Shown piece after piece: positions 10,058 through 19,095 of a stretch of 64,000 bases of DNA. The DNA is taken from positions 3,863,001-3,927,000 of the forward strand of contig NZ_CP058649.1 in the NCBI RefSeq assembly GCF_018141445.1, read 5' to 3'. This DNA is from Vallitalea pronyensis (GTDB lineage: Bacteria > Bacillota > Clostridia > Lachnospirales > Vallitaleaceae). The translations under genes were made by a program, and so were the position numbers. The notes under the pieces are model-generated. The model ran no database searches. It saw nothing but the letters and a program-made list of their open reading frames with translations, and had not been told where the DNA came from. Every line of letters starts with the position of its first letter. The stretch's first letter is position 1.

Positions 10058-13000
10058 TTAATCCATAGCGTCAAAAAGTGCAGCTGCAAACATCTTACTA
10101 ATGGGGTTCGTTCCAATGCGACCGATTAAACTTACCTGACAGATATACACATAACCTTTTCCAACGGACTTTTCACCGACGGCTAGTACTTTTCCCCATT
10201 GTCCTTCATCATCCGTATTCCCGCTGGTTAACACAGGTTTAAAATCATCTCCAGTAAATGTATCCTTGATGATAGGGGTTACATAGTCTGCATATTCATC
10301 ATACCAGTGGATAAAATCATTGGCTCTAAAGTCCTTCACAATAGCATGCCCTGTGTCTCTGGATACAAAATGCAAAGGTAGTAGGGAACTAAATTTTACG
10401 TTGAAAGAGCTGCCGTCTACAGCATAGTTTCCTTCTGGTAACTCTAGGAATATTGCCCGAGCACCATTTTTAACACAAGCCATAATGCTGGCTTCATGCT
10501 TACTATAGTATGCAAAGTCATCCATTAATAGAATATCTGCTTCTTCCATACGTTGTGTGATAGCCATACCCATGTCATAAGCTAAATCAGCGGCTTTTCC
10601 TTTTTGATCACTTGCAATGTATATTTTCTTGGTTGATTTAATGGCTACCTGTTGGAATACTTCCAAGTCCATAGCTGTATCATGTAATACGTCACCACTA
10701 TGAGACACTAATGCTAGTCGTACTTTTAAAGGCTTTCTGCCATCTATTTCAGGTGCTTTAAATTGAATATAACCTTGGAACTCACTGCTGCAATCTGGTA
10801 TCGTTGCTTCTACTTCACCTTGAACAATCACCTGATCATCCATTTCCACGTAGTAGTTTAATACGGCATGTTCGAGTATCTCGTTGGTATCGTTACACAC
10901 CCAAGCTTCTACTTTAATTTCGTCACCATTAAAGTATGTAAACCTATCGGTACGCAAACTCACCATTAAAGGTGTCAACGCATCACGGTATGCAAAATAA
11001 GCTGGTTTCGGACGACGTTCAAAATCCATAATGGTCTTCATCCAACCTGAGGGAAAAGCGTCAATGAATAAGTGAATAGCAAAAGTTACCATCCTTGCAT
11101 CCCGTCGGAAGGCTTCTGTAATAAACTGAACAGCCCTTCCTTGATAAGCACGGCTTGCTTCTATCCAATCTTCAAAGGTTTTTGGTGTTTCAAAGAAACA
11201 ATAATGAAATTTACCTGTTTGAGCACCTATGATATGATTAGGTGTCCATGCCTTGTCATCCTCCAGATATTCCGGTAACCATTCTTTTGGATAATGGTTT
11301 TTCATAACGGATGCAGGGTCAAGACCTTCTGCACCAAATTCACCACAACCGTAATTCCAATCGGGCTTAACGTGCAGCCAATAACCTTTACTCAGCTTAC
11401 CAACATCGACCCCATTACCGTTATACCATATATTGTAGCAATGATTATCCGGTATGGTTTCTGATGGTGGGTCGTAATCCCCATCCACATGTTTGATGAC
11501 GCGATCTGGATTGTTCATTTTTACCACTAAATCAGCCACAGTAAATAGGTCCATCAATTCTTTTCTTGAAAGGTTTCTTTGTGGTTTGTTATCCGCATTA
11601 GGAAAGGGTTCATTAATGTAGCTAATGACGATATTGGATGGATGAGACCTGACAAGCCGTTCCATTTCCTCCACTTGACGCACAACTTCACAAAATTGGT
11701 TTCTTCTTACTTTACCAAATAATGGCAGATCCGTCTGCAGCATTAATCCTAGCTTGTCACAATAGTCATAGATTTCTGGTTGCACAGGTCTCTGGGTTAA
11801 ACGTAAGAAGTTCATGTTACTTATTTTGGCCAATAAAAGATCATCTCTTAATTGATCCCAATCTTTTTTGTAGACACACTGTTGTTCGTGACCCATTGTA
11901 TTGGCACCGCGAAGACGAATTTGTTTATTATTTAGATAGAATGTCCCTTTGGGAATTTGCTCTGTATCGATGGCAAAGGATCGCATACCAAATTGTCTTT
12001 TTTGGGCATCTATTATTTTTTCATCTTCATCAATAAGTTTCACTTGAATCTGATACAACCAAGGCGTTTTAGATTCCCACCAGCGCATATCGTTGATGTC
12101 TATGGGAATTTTAAAATAGTTAATACCCTTTTCTGTCTGTAGTTCAATGGGTTTACCTAATAGACCTGCTGCTCGAAGGAGTGTTTCATTTAGGCTATCG
12201 CCAATGCCGATTTCTCGCTCACTCATGGGTTTGTAACGATAATCTTCTAATACCACTTGCTCAAAATTTTGGCCGTACACGGATACTTGGATACCAATGG
12301 CTCTACTTTCAACATCGCAGTTAAACACCTCTATCCATGCTTCAGCTTTCTGCTCAACAGGTAGTGGTCTAACGAATATATCATGAATAAATACCCTTGA
12401 TCTGGCTTCAATATAAACATCTTGATAAATCCCCATACCAGGTGGACAATGGTGCCATCCAAATTCAGGATCATCATAGCCAAGGCCTGTAGCTGCGTAG
12501 ATTTTGTCCCCACCGATACTTTTACCGCCACTCTTTTCCGATACACTTTGTAACATCGTAAAATCATTTTCTACTTTTACAATAATGGTGTTTTCGCCTA
12601 CATGGGTGCACTGGGTGATATCGCATTCAAAAGGAGCAAAAAAACCTTCATGACTACCCACATAGTTGTCATTCATGAACACATGAGCAATGTAATCCAC
12701 CCCTTTAAAGCATATAAATAAAGAACCTAACGTCATCATCTCATCCGTTATGTTCACTTTTCTTCGATAATACGTCACAGCTTTTCCAAGGGGACCTCCA
12801 TAGTGAGGTGTTGTTACCTTCTCCCATGCCCCTTCTCCTAATACAACTCTTTGAAAACTTTCTTGATCTTCCTCTTCTTCTATTCGCCAATCCCATGTGT
12901 CCACGTCCATTCTAGAACGATAGGCATCCAGTTTTGGCGCTAGATCTTGCATAAAAGGTTTGTAATAAGCCCTTTGTCTTGTAAGTTCCTCTTGGAGCTG

Positions 13001-13168
13001 TTCTTCTGTATGCATTTTAGGATTGGGTACAAAAAGAGAACCACTTTCTGTAAAAGGTAATTGTCTGTCTTTTTTCTCAATGGGTTGTGGCTCCACTAGA
13101 TTTCTTTCACTTAAATCTACTTTGAGGGATGCAATGTCTGCAAAAACATCGTTCTTCTTATTCGTCAT
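10058..13168 (-). CDS. Glycoside hydrolase family 2 (beta-galactosidase-type)
   Basis: A 1036-residue protein with a sugar-binding jelly roll (about 100-260; FMNDNYVGSHEGFFAPFECD), an immunoglobulin-like domain (about 270-400), a TIM barrel (about 405-720; RLRGANTMGHEQQ, MNFLRLTQRPVQPEIYDYCD), then a long C-terminal extension with beta domains. The acid/base is Glu520 in SYINEPFP and the nucleophile is probably Glu610 in GCGEFGAEG. GH2 enzymes remove beta-galactose, beta-mannose, beta-glucuronate or similar. The last ~300 residues hold a GATase-like stretch (DMGMAITQRMEEADILLMDD) that many GH2 proteins lack. No signal peptide. It follows SBP1 after a 116-bp gap containing a stem-loop. Confidence 0.93.
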   Translation of the reverse strand: MTNKKNDVFADIASLKVDLSERNLVEPQPIEKKDRQLPFTESGSLFVPNPKMHTEEQLQEELTRQRAYYKPFMQDLAPKLDAYRSRMDVDTWDWRIEEEEDQESFQRVVLGEGAWEKVTTPHYGGPLGKAVTYYRRKVNITDEMMTLGSLFICFKGVDYIAHVFMNDNYVGSHEGFFAPFECDITQCTHVGENTIIVKVENDFTMLQSVSEKSGGKSIGGDKIYAATGLGYDDPEFGWHHCPPGMGIYQDVYIEARSRVFIHDIFVRPLPVEQKAEAWIEVFNCDVESRAIGIQVSVYGQNFEQVVLEDYRYKPMSEREIGIGDSLNETLLRAAGLLGKPIELQTEKGINYFKIPIDINDMRWWESKTPWLYQIQVKLIDEDEKIIDAQKRQFGMRSFAIDTEQIPKGTFYLNNKQIRLRGANTMGHEQQCVYKKDWDQLRDDLLLAKISNMNFLRLTQRPVQPEIYDYCDKLGLMLQTDLPLFGKVRRNQFCEVVRQVEEMERLVRSHPSNIVISYINEPFPNADNKPQRNLSRKELMDLFTVADLVVKMNNPDRVIKHVDGDYDPPSETIPDNHCYNIWYNGNGVDVGKLSKGYWLHVKPDWNYGCGEFGAEGLDPASVMKNHYPKEWLPEYLEDDKAWTPNHIIGAQTGKFHYCFFETPKTFEDWIEASRAYQGRAVQFITEAFRRDARMVTFAIHLFIDAFPSGWMKTIMDFERRPKPAYFAYRDALTPLMVSLRTDRFTYFNGDEIKVEAWVCNDTNEILEHAVLNYYVEMDDQVIVQGEVEATIPDCSSEFQGYIQFKAPEIDGRKPLKVRLALVSHSGDVLHDTAMDLEVFQQVAIKSTKKIYIASDQKGKAADLAYDMGMAITQRMEEADILLMDDFAYYSKHEASIMACVKNGARAIFLELPEGNYAVDGSSFNVKFSSLLPLHFVSRDTGHAIVKDFRANDFIHWYDEYADYVTPIIKDTFTGDDFKPVLTSGNTDDEGQWGKVLAVGEKSVGKGYVYICQVSLIGRIGTNPISKMFAAALFDAMD

Positions 13169-13228
13169 ATCTTAACCTTCTTTTCTATATTTTAAAACCT
13201 ATTCTGCATGATTAATTGTTCTATTACA

Positions 13229-13270
13229 TGAAACAAGGCTGGATCGATTTAACCATCCAACCTCGTTTCA
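13229..13270 (-). other. Intercistronic stem-loop between SBP1 and GH2
   Basis: A long inverted repeat: TGAAACAAGGCTGGAT pairs with ATCCAACCTCGTTTCA across a 10-nt loop, with two mismatches on the plus strand. No T-run follows on the minus strand, so it does not look like a full terminator. It sits directly after the SBP1 stop codon. Stem-loops there often protect the upstream message from 3' decay and cause the binding protein to be made in excess over the downstream genes; that role is inferred. Confidence 0.7.
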
Positions 13271-13284
13271 TTTACATATGTTGC

Positions 13285-14964
13285 TTAATTACCTACCATA
13301 TATCCTGTTTTTGGAATACCTTGTGCTTCAAGATATTCATCCACTTGCTTTTGTACATCAGCGATGACTTTTTCAACACCTGCTGTATCCAGTTTTGCAA
13401 GGAATTCATTGTACATTTCATCGGTGTAGTATCCACACATAAATCCTTTTACATACTCACTCATAACAGATTTGATTTGTGTAATCTCATTTACTGTATT
13501 CGAATCATCGTATTTGAAAGCACCGAATGGATTAACAAAACCAGATTCATGCATGCTATCCCAATAAGGTTTGTAGTCATCAACAGGATCAAGTTGATTC
13601 ACCCATGCATTGTGGCAATTACCTAGAACAAAATTAGCTTGACCATAGGTTGCTTCAAGACTTCTTCTCTCATTCGTACCTACTGTGTATTCAATTCTGT
13701 TATCGCTAATCTTCTTATAATGCTCACCTTCTATACCATAGATTAATGTATTATAGAATTCTTTTCCTTTTTCTGTTTCTAGAAGTTCAATAACTTTCAT
13801 GGAACGTACAGGGTCTTGAGCAGTTGTTGGAATCGTTAAACCATCATTATAGTTTGGTGTTACAACTGGAAATTGCTGAACTGGGAATCGAACATTAGGA
13901 TGTTCATAGCGATTTTCTACATAGTATTCCCCTTCTTGCTTAGGATTGGCATAGTTATGGAACCAAATGAGTGCATTATCTTTTGTATTAACGTTTTCAA
14001 TTTCCTGACGAGGGTTCTGTAAACTAATCATGTCCTCAATGATATAGCCTTTTTCTCGCCATTCCGCATACTTTTTAAACATGTTAATGATTTCAGGGCG
14101 CTTATAGGAATGTTGTACTGTAAAATCCCATTCATTTCCTGGTGTATAAAATCTTGTTGTTGCAGGCATAATATAAGTCCAAGGTGGACGACCACCAATT
14201 AAATCTTGACCTTCATTTAGTGTGAAAACCCACGGACTATAGCCTTTTCCTAAATCACCAGCATCGTCAGCTTTTTTCATATATTCTTCAAGTAAGTCCC
14301 ACATGTCATCCGTAATATGGATATACTCTTGATTGGCATTAAAGACTTTTTTTGCCTTTTCAATATCAAAATATTTTTCAAACTTATCTTGAGGTGAATA
14401 CAGTGCTAGTTGCCAATAGTGCATTTCATATTTTGGAATCATGTAAAGGTCCTTTTCAACTAATCCACCTGCCAGTGACCATTCTGGAATTTCTTTCCTT
14501 ATATCGGGCGCATGTTCATCAATCAAATCATCCAATGGTAACAAAGCCCCTTTATTAACCACATCTCTTAGGGATTGAGACCAAGAATTCCAAGCAATAT
14601 CAACTTGCTCTTGTCCAGCCATCATTAAATCAAATTTTTGGGAATACTCAGCAAAAGGTATAAATTCAATTTCAATGGTTGTGTTAGGTACTAAATCTTG
14701 AAGAATCTCATTGGCTTTTGCGATAACTTTATCATGGTCTTTTTGTTTTCCATTACTACCCATAACCATTTTTAAATGCATTGGTTCTAATTCTTCTTTT
14801 GAATTGTCTTTACTTCCTTTGTCTGCAGTATTATCTTTTTGGTCCGAAACATTGTCTTTTGGACCAGAAGTTTCTTTATCGTTGCTACCGCATCCAGTGA
14901 GTGTTAATGTGAATAATAAACATATTACTAGAACAAAACTACCTACCATTTTAAACCTTTTCAT
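13285..14964 (-). CDS. ABC transporter solute-binding lipoprotein, DUF3502 type (SBP1)
   Basis: A 559-residue lipoprotein with a signal sequence ending in LTGC (lipid-anchored Cys25), then an acidic Ser/Lys/Asp linker (about 28-60) and a two-lobed binding domain. The C-terminal half (EGEHYKKISDNRIEYTVG onward) matches the DUF3502 type found in LplA-like oligosaccharide-binding proteins. It should capture oligosaccharide outside the cell for the permeases encoded just upstream. It is a close paralogue of the protein at 17205-18839; most of the two sequences align without gaps, differing mainly in the linker. GGAGG lies before the start. It is 76 bp after the second permease and before the glycosidases. 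Confidence 0.95.
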   Translation of the reverse strand: MKRFKMVGSFVLVICLLFTLTLTGCGSNDKETSGPKDNVSDQKDNTADKGSKDNSKEELEPMHLKMVMGSNGKQKDHDKVIAKANEILQDLVPNTTIEIEFIPFAEYSQKFDLMMAGQEQVDIAWNSWSQSLRDVVNKGALLPLDDLIDEHAPDIRKEIPEWSLAGGLVEKDLYMIPKYEMHYWQLALYSPQDKFEKYFDIEKAKKVFNANQEYIHITDDMWDLLEEYMKKADDAGDLGKGYSPWVFTLNEGQDLIGGRPPWTYIMPATTRFYTPGNEWDFTVQHSYKRPEIINMFKKYAEWREKGYIIEDMISLQNPRQEIENVNTKDNALIWFHNYANPKQEGEYYVENRYEHPNVRFPVQQFPVVTPNYNDGLTIPTTAQDPVRSMKVIELLETEKGKEFYNTLIYGIEGEHYKKISDNRIEYTVGTNERRSLEATYGQANFVLGNCHNAWVNQLDPVDDYKPYWDSMHESGFVNPFGAFKYDDSNTVNEITQIKSVMSEYVKGFMCGYYTDEMYNEFLAKLDTAGVEKVIADVQKQVDEYLEAQGIPKTGYMVGN

Positions 14965-15040
14965 AAAATCCTCCTTTTGAGCTGCATGACACAGCCTATT
15001 TATATTTTTTATATTATTGCTATATATAAATAATCTTAAA

Positions 15041-15937
15041 TCACCCCTTGATGGAACCCACTGTCAATCCCTTCACAAAATATTTCTGAAAGAATGGAAA
15101 GATTAAAAGCATCGGTCCTGCAGCTACAATACACATACCGAAACGCATACTTTCTGAGGGCGGTTTAAAATTATCTAACTCAACCACATTGTAACCTTCT
15201 GATGCTACCTGTTTAATAAATTCTAATTCTCGGAGTACTTTTTGCATCAAGTACTGTAGCGAAAACAAACGATCATCTGTAATATAAACCAATGATGTAA
15301 ACCAGTCATTCCACCTGTCTAATAAATAGAGCAATGAAATGGTGGCCAGTACAGGCTTTGATAGGGGTAAAATAATTTGAAAAAACGTTCTTAACTCACT
15401 TGCCCCATCAATTTTTGCTGCTTCTACTAGAGAAATAGATATACCTTGGAAAAACGTTCTTAATATAATAAGGTAAAACGCATTGGCCATAAATGGCAAT
15501 ATATAAATCCAAAAGTTATTTCTCAAGTTAAGGTATTGGGTATTTAATAGGTAAGAGGGTATAAGACCTCCTCCAAACAACATGGTAAAAAACACATAAA
15601 ATGTAATAGGCTTTCTCCATTTAAAACTCTTTCTGGAAAGGGGATAAGCACATAATGCCATCACTAGTACACCGACAAATGTACCCAAAAAAGATTGCAG
15701 CGTTGTGACGGTATAAGCATTAAACAATCTGGTTGGGTTTCTAAAAATAACTTTATACCCTTCTAAAGAAAATTTCTCGGGTATTAATTTGTAGCCTTCA
15801 GCTAAAGCACTTTCATCTGTAAAAGAGATGGCAATAACCAATAGAAAAGGCAATACAAAAAGTAATAAACAAAATATAACAAAAAATATATTGATAAACG
15901 TCACATAATTAACTCTTTTAGCTCGTCTTACAGACAT
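15041..15937 (-). CDS. Sugar ABC transporter permease, YtcP/MalG-like
   Basis: A 298-residue inner-membrane permease with six hydrophobic segments (first about 13-35, last about 265-285). The ATPase-contact EAA loop reads EAAKIDGASELRTFFQIILPLSKP. It forms the transmembrane channel with the partner permease upstream, which ends 21 bp before this start. The length and the C-terminal FVKGLTVGSIKG are typical of the YtcP group that pairs with LplB-like proteins. AGGAAAGGA precedes the start. No ATP-binding subunit is encoded in the window, so a shared MsmX-like ATPase elsewhere in the genome is expected. Confidence 0.95.
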   Translation of the reverse strand: MSVRRAKRVNYVTFINIFFVIFCLLLFVLPFLLVIAISFTDESALAEGYKLIPEKFSLEGYKVIFRNPTRLFNAYTVTTLQSFLGTFVGVLVMALCAYPLSRKSFKWRKPITFYVFFTMLFGGGLIPSYLLNTQYLNLRNNFWIYILPFMANAFYLIILRTFFQGISISLVEAAKIDGASELRTFFQIILPLSKPVLATISLLYLLDRWNDWFTSLVYITDDRLFSLQYLMQKVLRELEFIKQVASEGYNVVELDNFKPPSESMRFGMCIVAAGPMLLIFPFFQKYFVKGLTVGSIKG

Positions 15938-15958
15938 ATAATCTTCCTTTCCTACCTT

Positions 15959-16942
15959 TTAAAATAGCGATCGATCCGGATCTCTTTTCTTCACAATCCA
16001 ATTGGAGAAAAGTACCATGGTTAACCCCATGACGGACTGAAACATCCCAACAGCTGTGGACATGGAAAAATGACCCTGCCTCAAACCTCTATAGACATAC
16101 GTATCAATGATATCCGTTGTGCTGTATAACAAACCGGAGTCTCTCGGTATTTGGTAGAAGAGTCCAATGTCCCCTCTGAAGATTCTTCCGATAGCTAGAA
16201 TCATTAATATGGTAACGAGTGTCATTAATGATGGTATGGATATGTTTTTTATTTGCTGCCATCTAGTAGCACCATCTATTTTTGCCGCTTCAAATAATTG
16301 GGGGTCAATGGCCATAAGTGCAGCATAATACATAATGGAGTTAATACCTACTGTTTTCCATACTTCAGAAAATATGATTATACCTGGCCAATACTGAGGT
16401 TCTGAGAACCAACTGACACCTTCTAGTCCAAAAAAACTCAATAACTGATTGGCCACTCCCTGTGTAGGGCTAAGAATAGCATAAGAGATGTAACCTACTA
16501 CAACCCATGATAAAAACCTGGGTAATATCATGGTCGTTTGATAAATCTTCACACGGGACCTTTTTTTGATTTCAAATAGCATTAACGCTATAGCGATGGC
16601 ACATATATTACCAATAATGATAAAAGCCACTGCATAAGAAACCGTATTTCTCATAATCCGAAACAAGTCTTGTGAAGTAAATAGAAATTCAAAATTTTTA
16701 AAACCCACCCAAGCACTACCAAATATACCTTTATTGTATTTATAATCTTTAAATGCCAGTAATAAACCGCCCATTGGCAAGTAATGCCATATAAAGAAAT
16801 AAATCAAACAAGGTAGCGTAAGGATAAACAATTCAATATTACCACGTTTTCCTTTGAAAAATCTTCTTTTCTTATGTATGTGTTTGTTCGGGATTTTAAC
16901 TTGTTCATTATTACGACTTATTGTGTTATTCATTATTTTCAA
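15959..16942 (-). CDS. Sugar ABC transporter permease, LplB/YteP-like
   Basis: A 327-residue inner-membrane permease with a basic N-terminal tail (about 1-35, HKKRRFFKGKRG) and six predicted membrane segments. The EAA loop is EAAKIDGATRWQQIKNISIPS. LplB-like permeases work with a YtcP-like partner and a DUF3502-type binding protein to import oligosaccharides. The start is taken as TTG at 16942 because AGGAGGG lies six bases ahead; an ATG three codons later (16933) is 14-15 bases from that site, which is too far. It is the first gene of the permease-glycosidase operon and is preceded by the conserved operator region at 16985-17100. Confidence 0.94.
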   Translation of the reverse strand: MKIMNNTISRNNEQVKIPNKHIHKKRRFFKGKRGNIELFILTLPCLIYFFIWHYLPMGGLLLAFKDYKYNKGIFGSAWVGFKNFEFLFTSQDLFRIMRNTVSYAVAFIIIGNICAIAIALMLFEIKKRSRVKIYQTTMILPRFLSWVVVGYISYAILSPTQGVANQLLSFFGLEGVSWFSEPQYWPGIIIFSEVWKTVGINSIMYYAALMAIDPQLFEAAKIDGATRWQQIKNISIPSLMTLVTILMILAIGRIFRGDIGLFYQIPRDSGLLYSTTDIIDTYVYRGLRQGHFSMSTAVGMFQSVMGLTMVLFSNWIVKKRDPDRSLF

Positions 16943-16984
16943 TGTATCCCTCCTGTCTTTTACTTACTTTTTGTCTCTAATAAA

Positions 16985-17100
16985 AGTTTATCATCTGACT
17001 CTCGATTTTTAAACGCTTAATTAGTAACATTCGGGACTTATCGTTACTTGATTTTCATGCCATACCTATTGATTTGTTACTTTCATTCATTATTATGACT
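16985..17100 (-). promoter_or_regulatory. Promoter and predicted YesN-type operators for the permease-glycosidase operon
   Basis: On the minus strand the -10 is TAAACT (16985-16990) preceded by TGA, with no good -35, as expected for an activator-dependent promoter. Upstream lies a 24-bp site (17024-17047) bounded by GTAAC and GTTAC 19 bp apart, then another GTTAC at 17076-17080, then TATTATGACT at 17091-17100 (plus-strand reading). The distance from the -10 to the first and second half-sites is 34 and 53 bp, the same as at the SBP2 promoter. Binding by the neighbouring AraC-type regulator is inferred. Confidence 0.7.
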
Positions 17101-17162
17101 TCTTTATGAAATAAGGTTCCTAAACCACTTGGTTATGCTTCTTAGACGGTAGTTTAATCAAC

Positions 17163-17194
17163 AAAAAAAGCTAGATGGCATTATCCATCTAGCT
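17163..17194 (-). terminator. Rho-independent terminator after SBP2
   Basis: AGCTAGATGG pairs perfectly with CCATCTAGCT over a 6-nt loop, followed on the minus strand by seven T residues. It lies 11 bp after the SBP2 stop codon. It separates the SBP2 transcript from the permease operon, which then has its own promoter at 16985-17100. Confidence 0.9.
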
Positions 17195-17204
17195 CCTTTT
17201 AGCT

Positions 17205-18839
17205 TTATTCATGAATCACATAACCGGTTTTGGGAATACCTTGTTCTTCAAGATATGCATCCACCTGTTTTTGTACATCTCCTATGACTTTATCCACACC
17301 TGCTATTTCAAGTTTACTCAGAAACTCATTGTAACTCTCTTCCGTATAATAACCACATATAAAACCTTTAACATATTCACTTAAGACCGATTTAATTTGT
17401 GTGATCTCATTAATGGTATCCGTATCGTCGTATTTAAAGGCTCCAAATGGATTATTAAAACTTAATTGGTGCATATGTTCCCAATAGGATGTGTAATCGT
17501 CCACCAGATCCAGTTGATTAACATAAGCATTATGGCAATTACCTAAAACAAAATTAGCTTGCCCATAGGTTGATTCAAGGCTTCTTCTCTCATTCGTACC
17601 TACGGTGTATTCTACTCTGTTGTCGTTAATTTTTTTGTAATGCTCACCTTCTATACCGTAGATGAGTGTATTATAAAATTCTTTTCCTTTTTTGGTTTCC
17701 AATAGTTCAATGACTTTCATGGAGCGTATAGGATCTTTAGCTGTCACTGGAATAGTCAGACCATCGCGATTATTGGTCGTCACCATGGGGTATTGCTGAA
17801 TGGGGAATCTTACGGTTGGTAATTCCCAACGATTTTCAATATAGTATTCCCCTTCTAATTTGGGATTCTGGTAACCGTGGAAGAATATGAGAGCACCATC
17901 TTCTGTATTGGCATTTTCAATTTCCAGTCTAGGATTCTGAAGACTAATCATATCTTCAATAATATAACCTTTTTCCCGCCAATCTGCATATTTTTTAAAC
18001 ATCTCAATGATTTCTGGTCGTTTATAGGTGTTTAACACAGTAAAATCCCATGGATTACCTGGTGTATATATCCTTGTTGAAGCTGGCATACCATATGTCC
18101 AAGGTGGTTTATCACCAATTAAATCCTGGCCTTCATTCAATGTAAATACCCAAGGGCTAAAACCTTTCCCCAGATCACCTGCATCATCTGCTTTCTTCAT
18201 ATAGTCTTCAAGAAAATCCCACATATCAGAAGTGATATGCATGTATTCTTGATTCACGTTAAAAACTTTCTTTGCTTGTTCCATATCAAAATATTTTTCA
18301 AATTTCGCTTGAGGTGAATAGATGGCAAGCTGCCAAAAATGCATTTCATACTTAGGAATCATATAGAGTTCATTTTCAACTAAACCACCTGCTAACAACC
18401 AATCAGGAATTTCTTTTTTTATGTCAGGTGCATGGTTATCTACCAAATCATTCAATGGCAATAACGCACCTTTATTCACAATCGATCTTAACGATTGGTT
18501 ATAGGAGTTCCATGCAATATCAATTGTTTCTTGCCCAGCCATCATCAAATCAAATTTTTGACCATATTCAGCAAAAGGAATAAATTCGATATCAATGGTT
18601 GTATTTGGAATTAGCTCTTGCAGTATTTCATTTGCTTTTGCAATAACTTTATCGTGGTCTTTTTGTTTCCCATTACTTCCGGCAATCATTTTCAATGTCA
18701 TGGGTTCCATGTCTTCATTCGATTGATTGTCTTGTGAATGAGATGCTGTATCCCCTTTTCGATCACATCCTGTAAGGGTTAATAGGAACAACAAACAAAT
18801 CATTAGCAGCAAACATACTGCTTGTTTTAACTTTTTCAT
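17205..18839 (-). CDS. ABC transporter solute-binding lipoprotein, DUF3502 type (SBP2)
   Basis: A 544-residue lipoprotein, close paralogue of SBP1. The signal sequence ends LTLTGC, followed by a short Ser/Gln/Asn linker and the shared binding domain (KMIAGSNGKQKDHDKVIAKA onward). The start at 18839 is chosen because AAGGAGGATTTT lies just ahead; the open frame eight codons further up has no such site. It forms its own transcription unit, with a promoter-operator at 18926-19040 and a terminator at 17163-17194, between the sensor kinase and the permeases. It probably delivers a related ligand to the same permease pair, or acts as ligand sensor for the adjacent kinase; both are inferences. Confidence 0.94.
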   Translation of the reverse strand: MKKLKQAVCLLLMICLLFLLTLTGCDRKGDTASHSQDNQSNEDMEPMTLKMIAGSNGKQKDHDKVIAKANEILQELIPNTTIDIEFIPFAEYGQKFDLMMAGQETIDIAWNSYNQSLRSIVNKGALLPLNDLVDNHAPDIKKEIPDWLLAGGLVENELYMIPKYEMHFWQLAIYSPQAKFEKYFDMEQAKKVFNVNQEYMHITSDMWDFLEDYMKKADDAGDLGKGFSPWVFTLNEGQDLIGDKPPWTYGMPASTRIYTPGNPWDFTVLNTYKRPEIIEMFKKYADWREKGYIIEDMISLQNPRLEIENANTEDGALIFFHGYQNPKLEGEYYIENRWELPTVRFPIQQYPMVTTNNRDGLTIPVTAKDPIRSMKVIELLETKKGKEFYNTLIYGIEGEHYKKINDNRVEYTVGTNERRSLESTYGQANFVLGNCHNAYVNQLDLVDDYTSYWEHMHQLSFNNPFGAFKYDDTDTINEITQIKSVLSEYVKGFICGYYTEESYNEFLSKLEIAGVDKVIGDVQKQVDAYLEEQGIPKTGYVIHE

Positions 18840-18925
18840 AAAATCCTCCTTAACTGCATACATGAGCTATTCAAAATGACCTCCATATCTAGCTATGTGC
18901 TCAATCACTGTTTTCTCTTATAAAA

Positions 18926-19040
18926 AGTTTATCATTCCTTAACGGGTATGCATACGCTAAATACATAACATTCGTAAAATATTGTTACACTTTTTTTCAA
19001 CTTAAACAACATTTTGTTACAACTATTCATTATTATGACT
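18926..19040 (-). promoter_or_regulatory. Promoter and predicted YesN-type operators for SBP2
   Basis: The -10 is TAAACT (18926-18931, minus strand) with upstream TGA. A 24-bp site at 18965-18988 begins ATAACATTCG and ends ATTGTTAC (plus-strand reading), closely matching the permease-operon site. Another GTTAC is at 19016-19020 and CATTATTATGACT ends at 19040. The spacings -10 to GTTAC (53 bp), GTTAC to GTTAC (32 bp) and GTTAC to TATTATGACT (15 bp) match those at 16985-17100 to within one base. Confidence 0.7.
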
Positions 19041-19095
19041 CTTTGATAGTAAGTCCATAAAAAACAGTTATAAGATAAGAAAACAGTTATGGTTG

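Noticed and set aside
13216..13626. A 136-codon plus-strand frame over the SBP1 3' end
   Set aside because: It is the opposite strand of a clear lipoprotein gene and of the intercistronic stem-loop, with no ribosome binding site.
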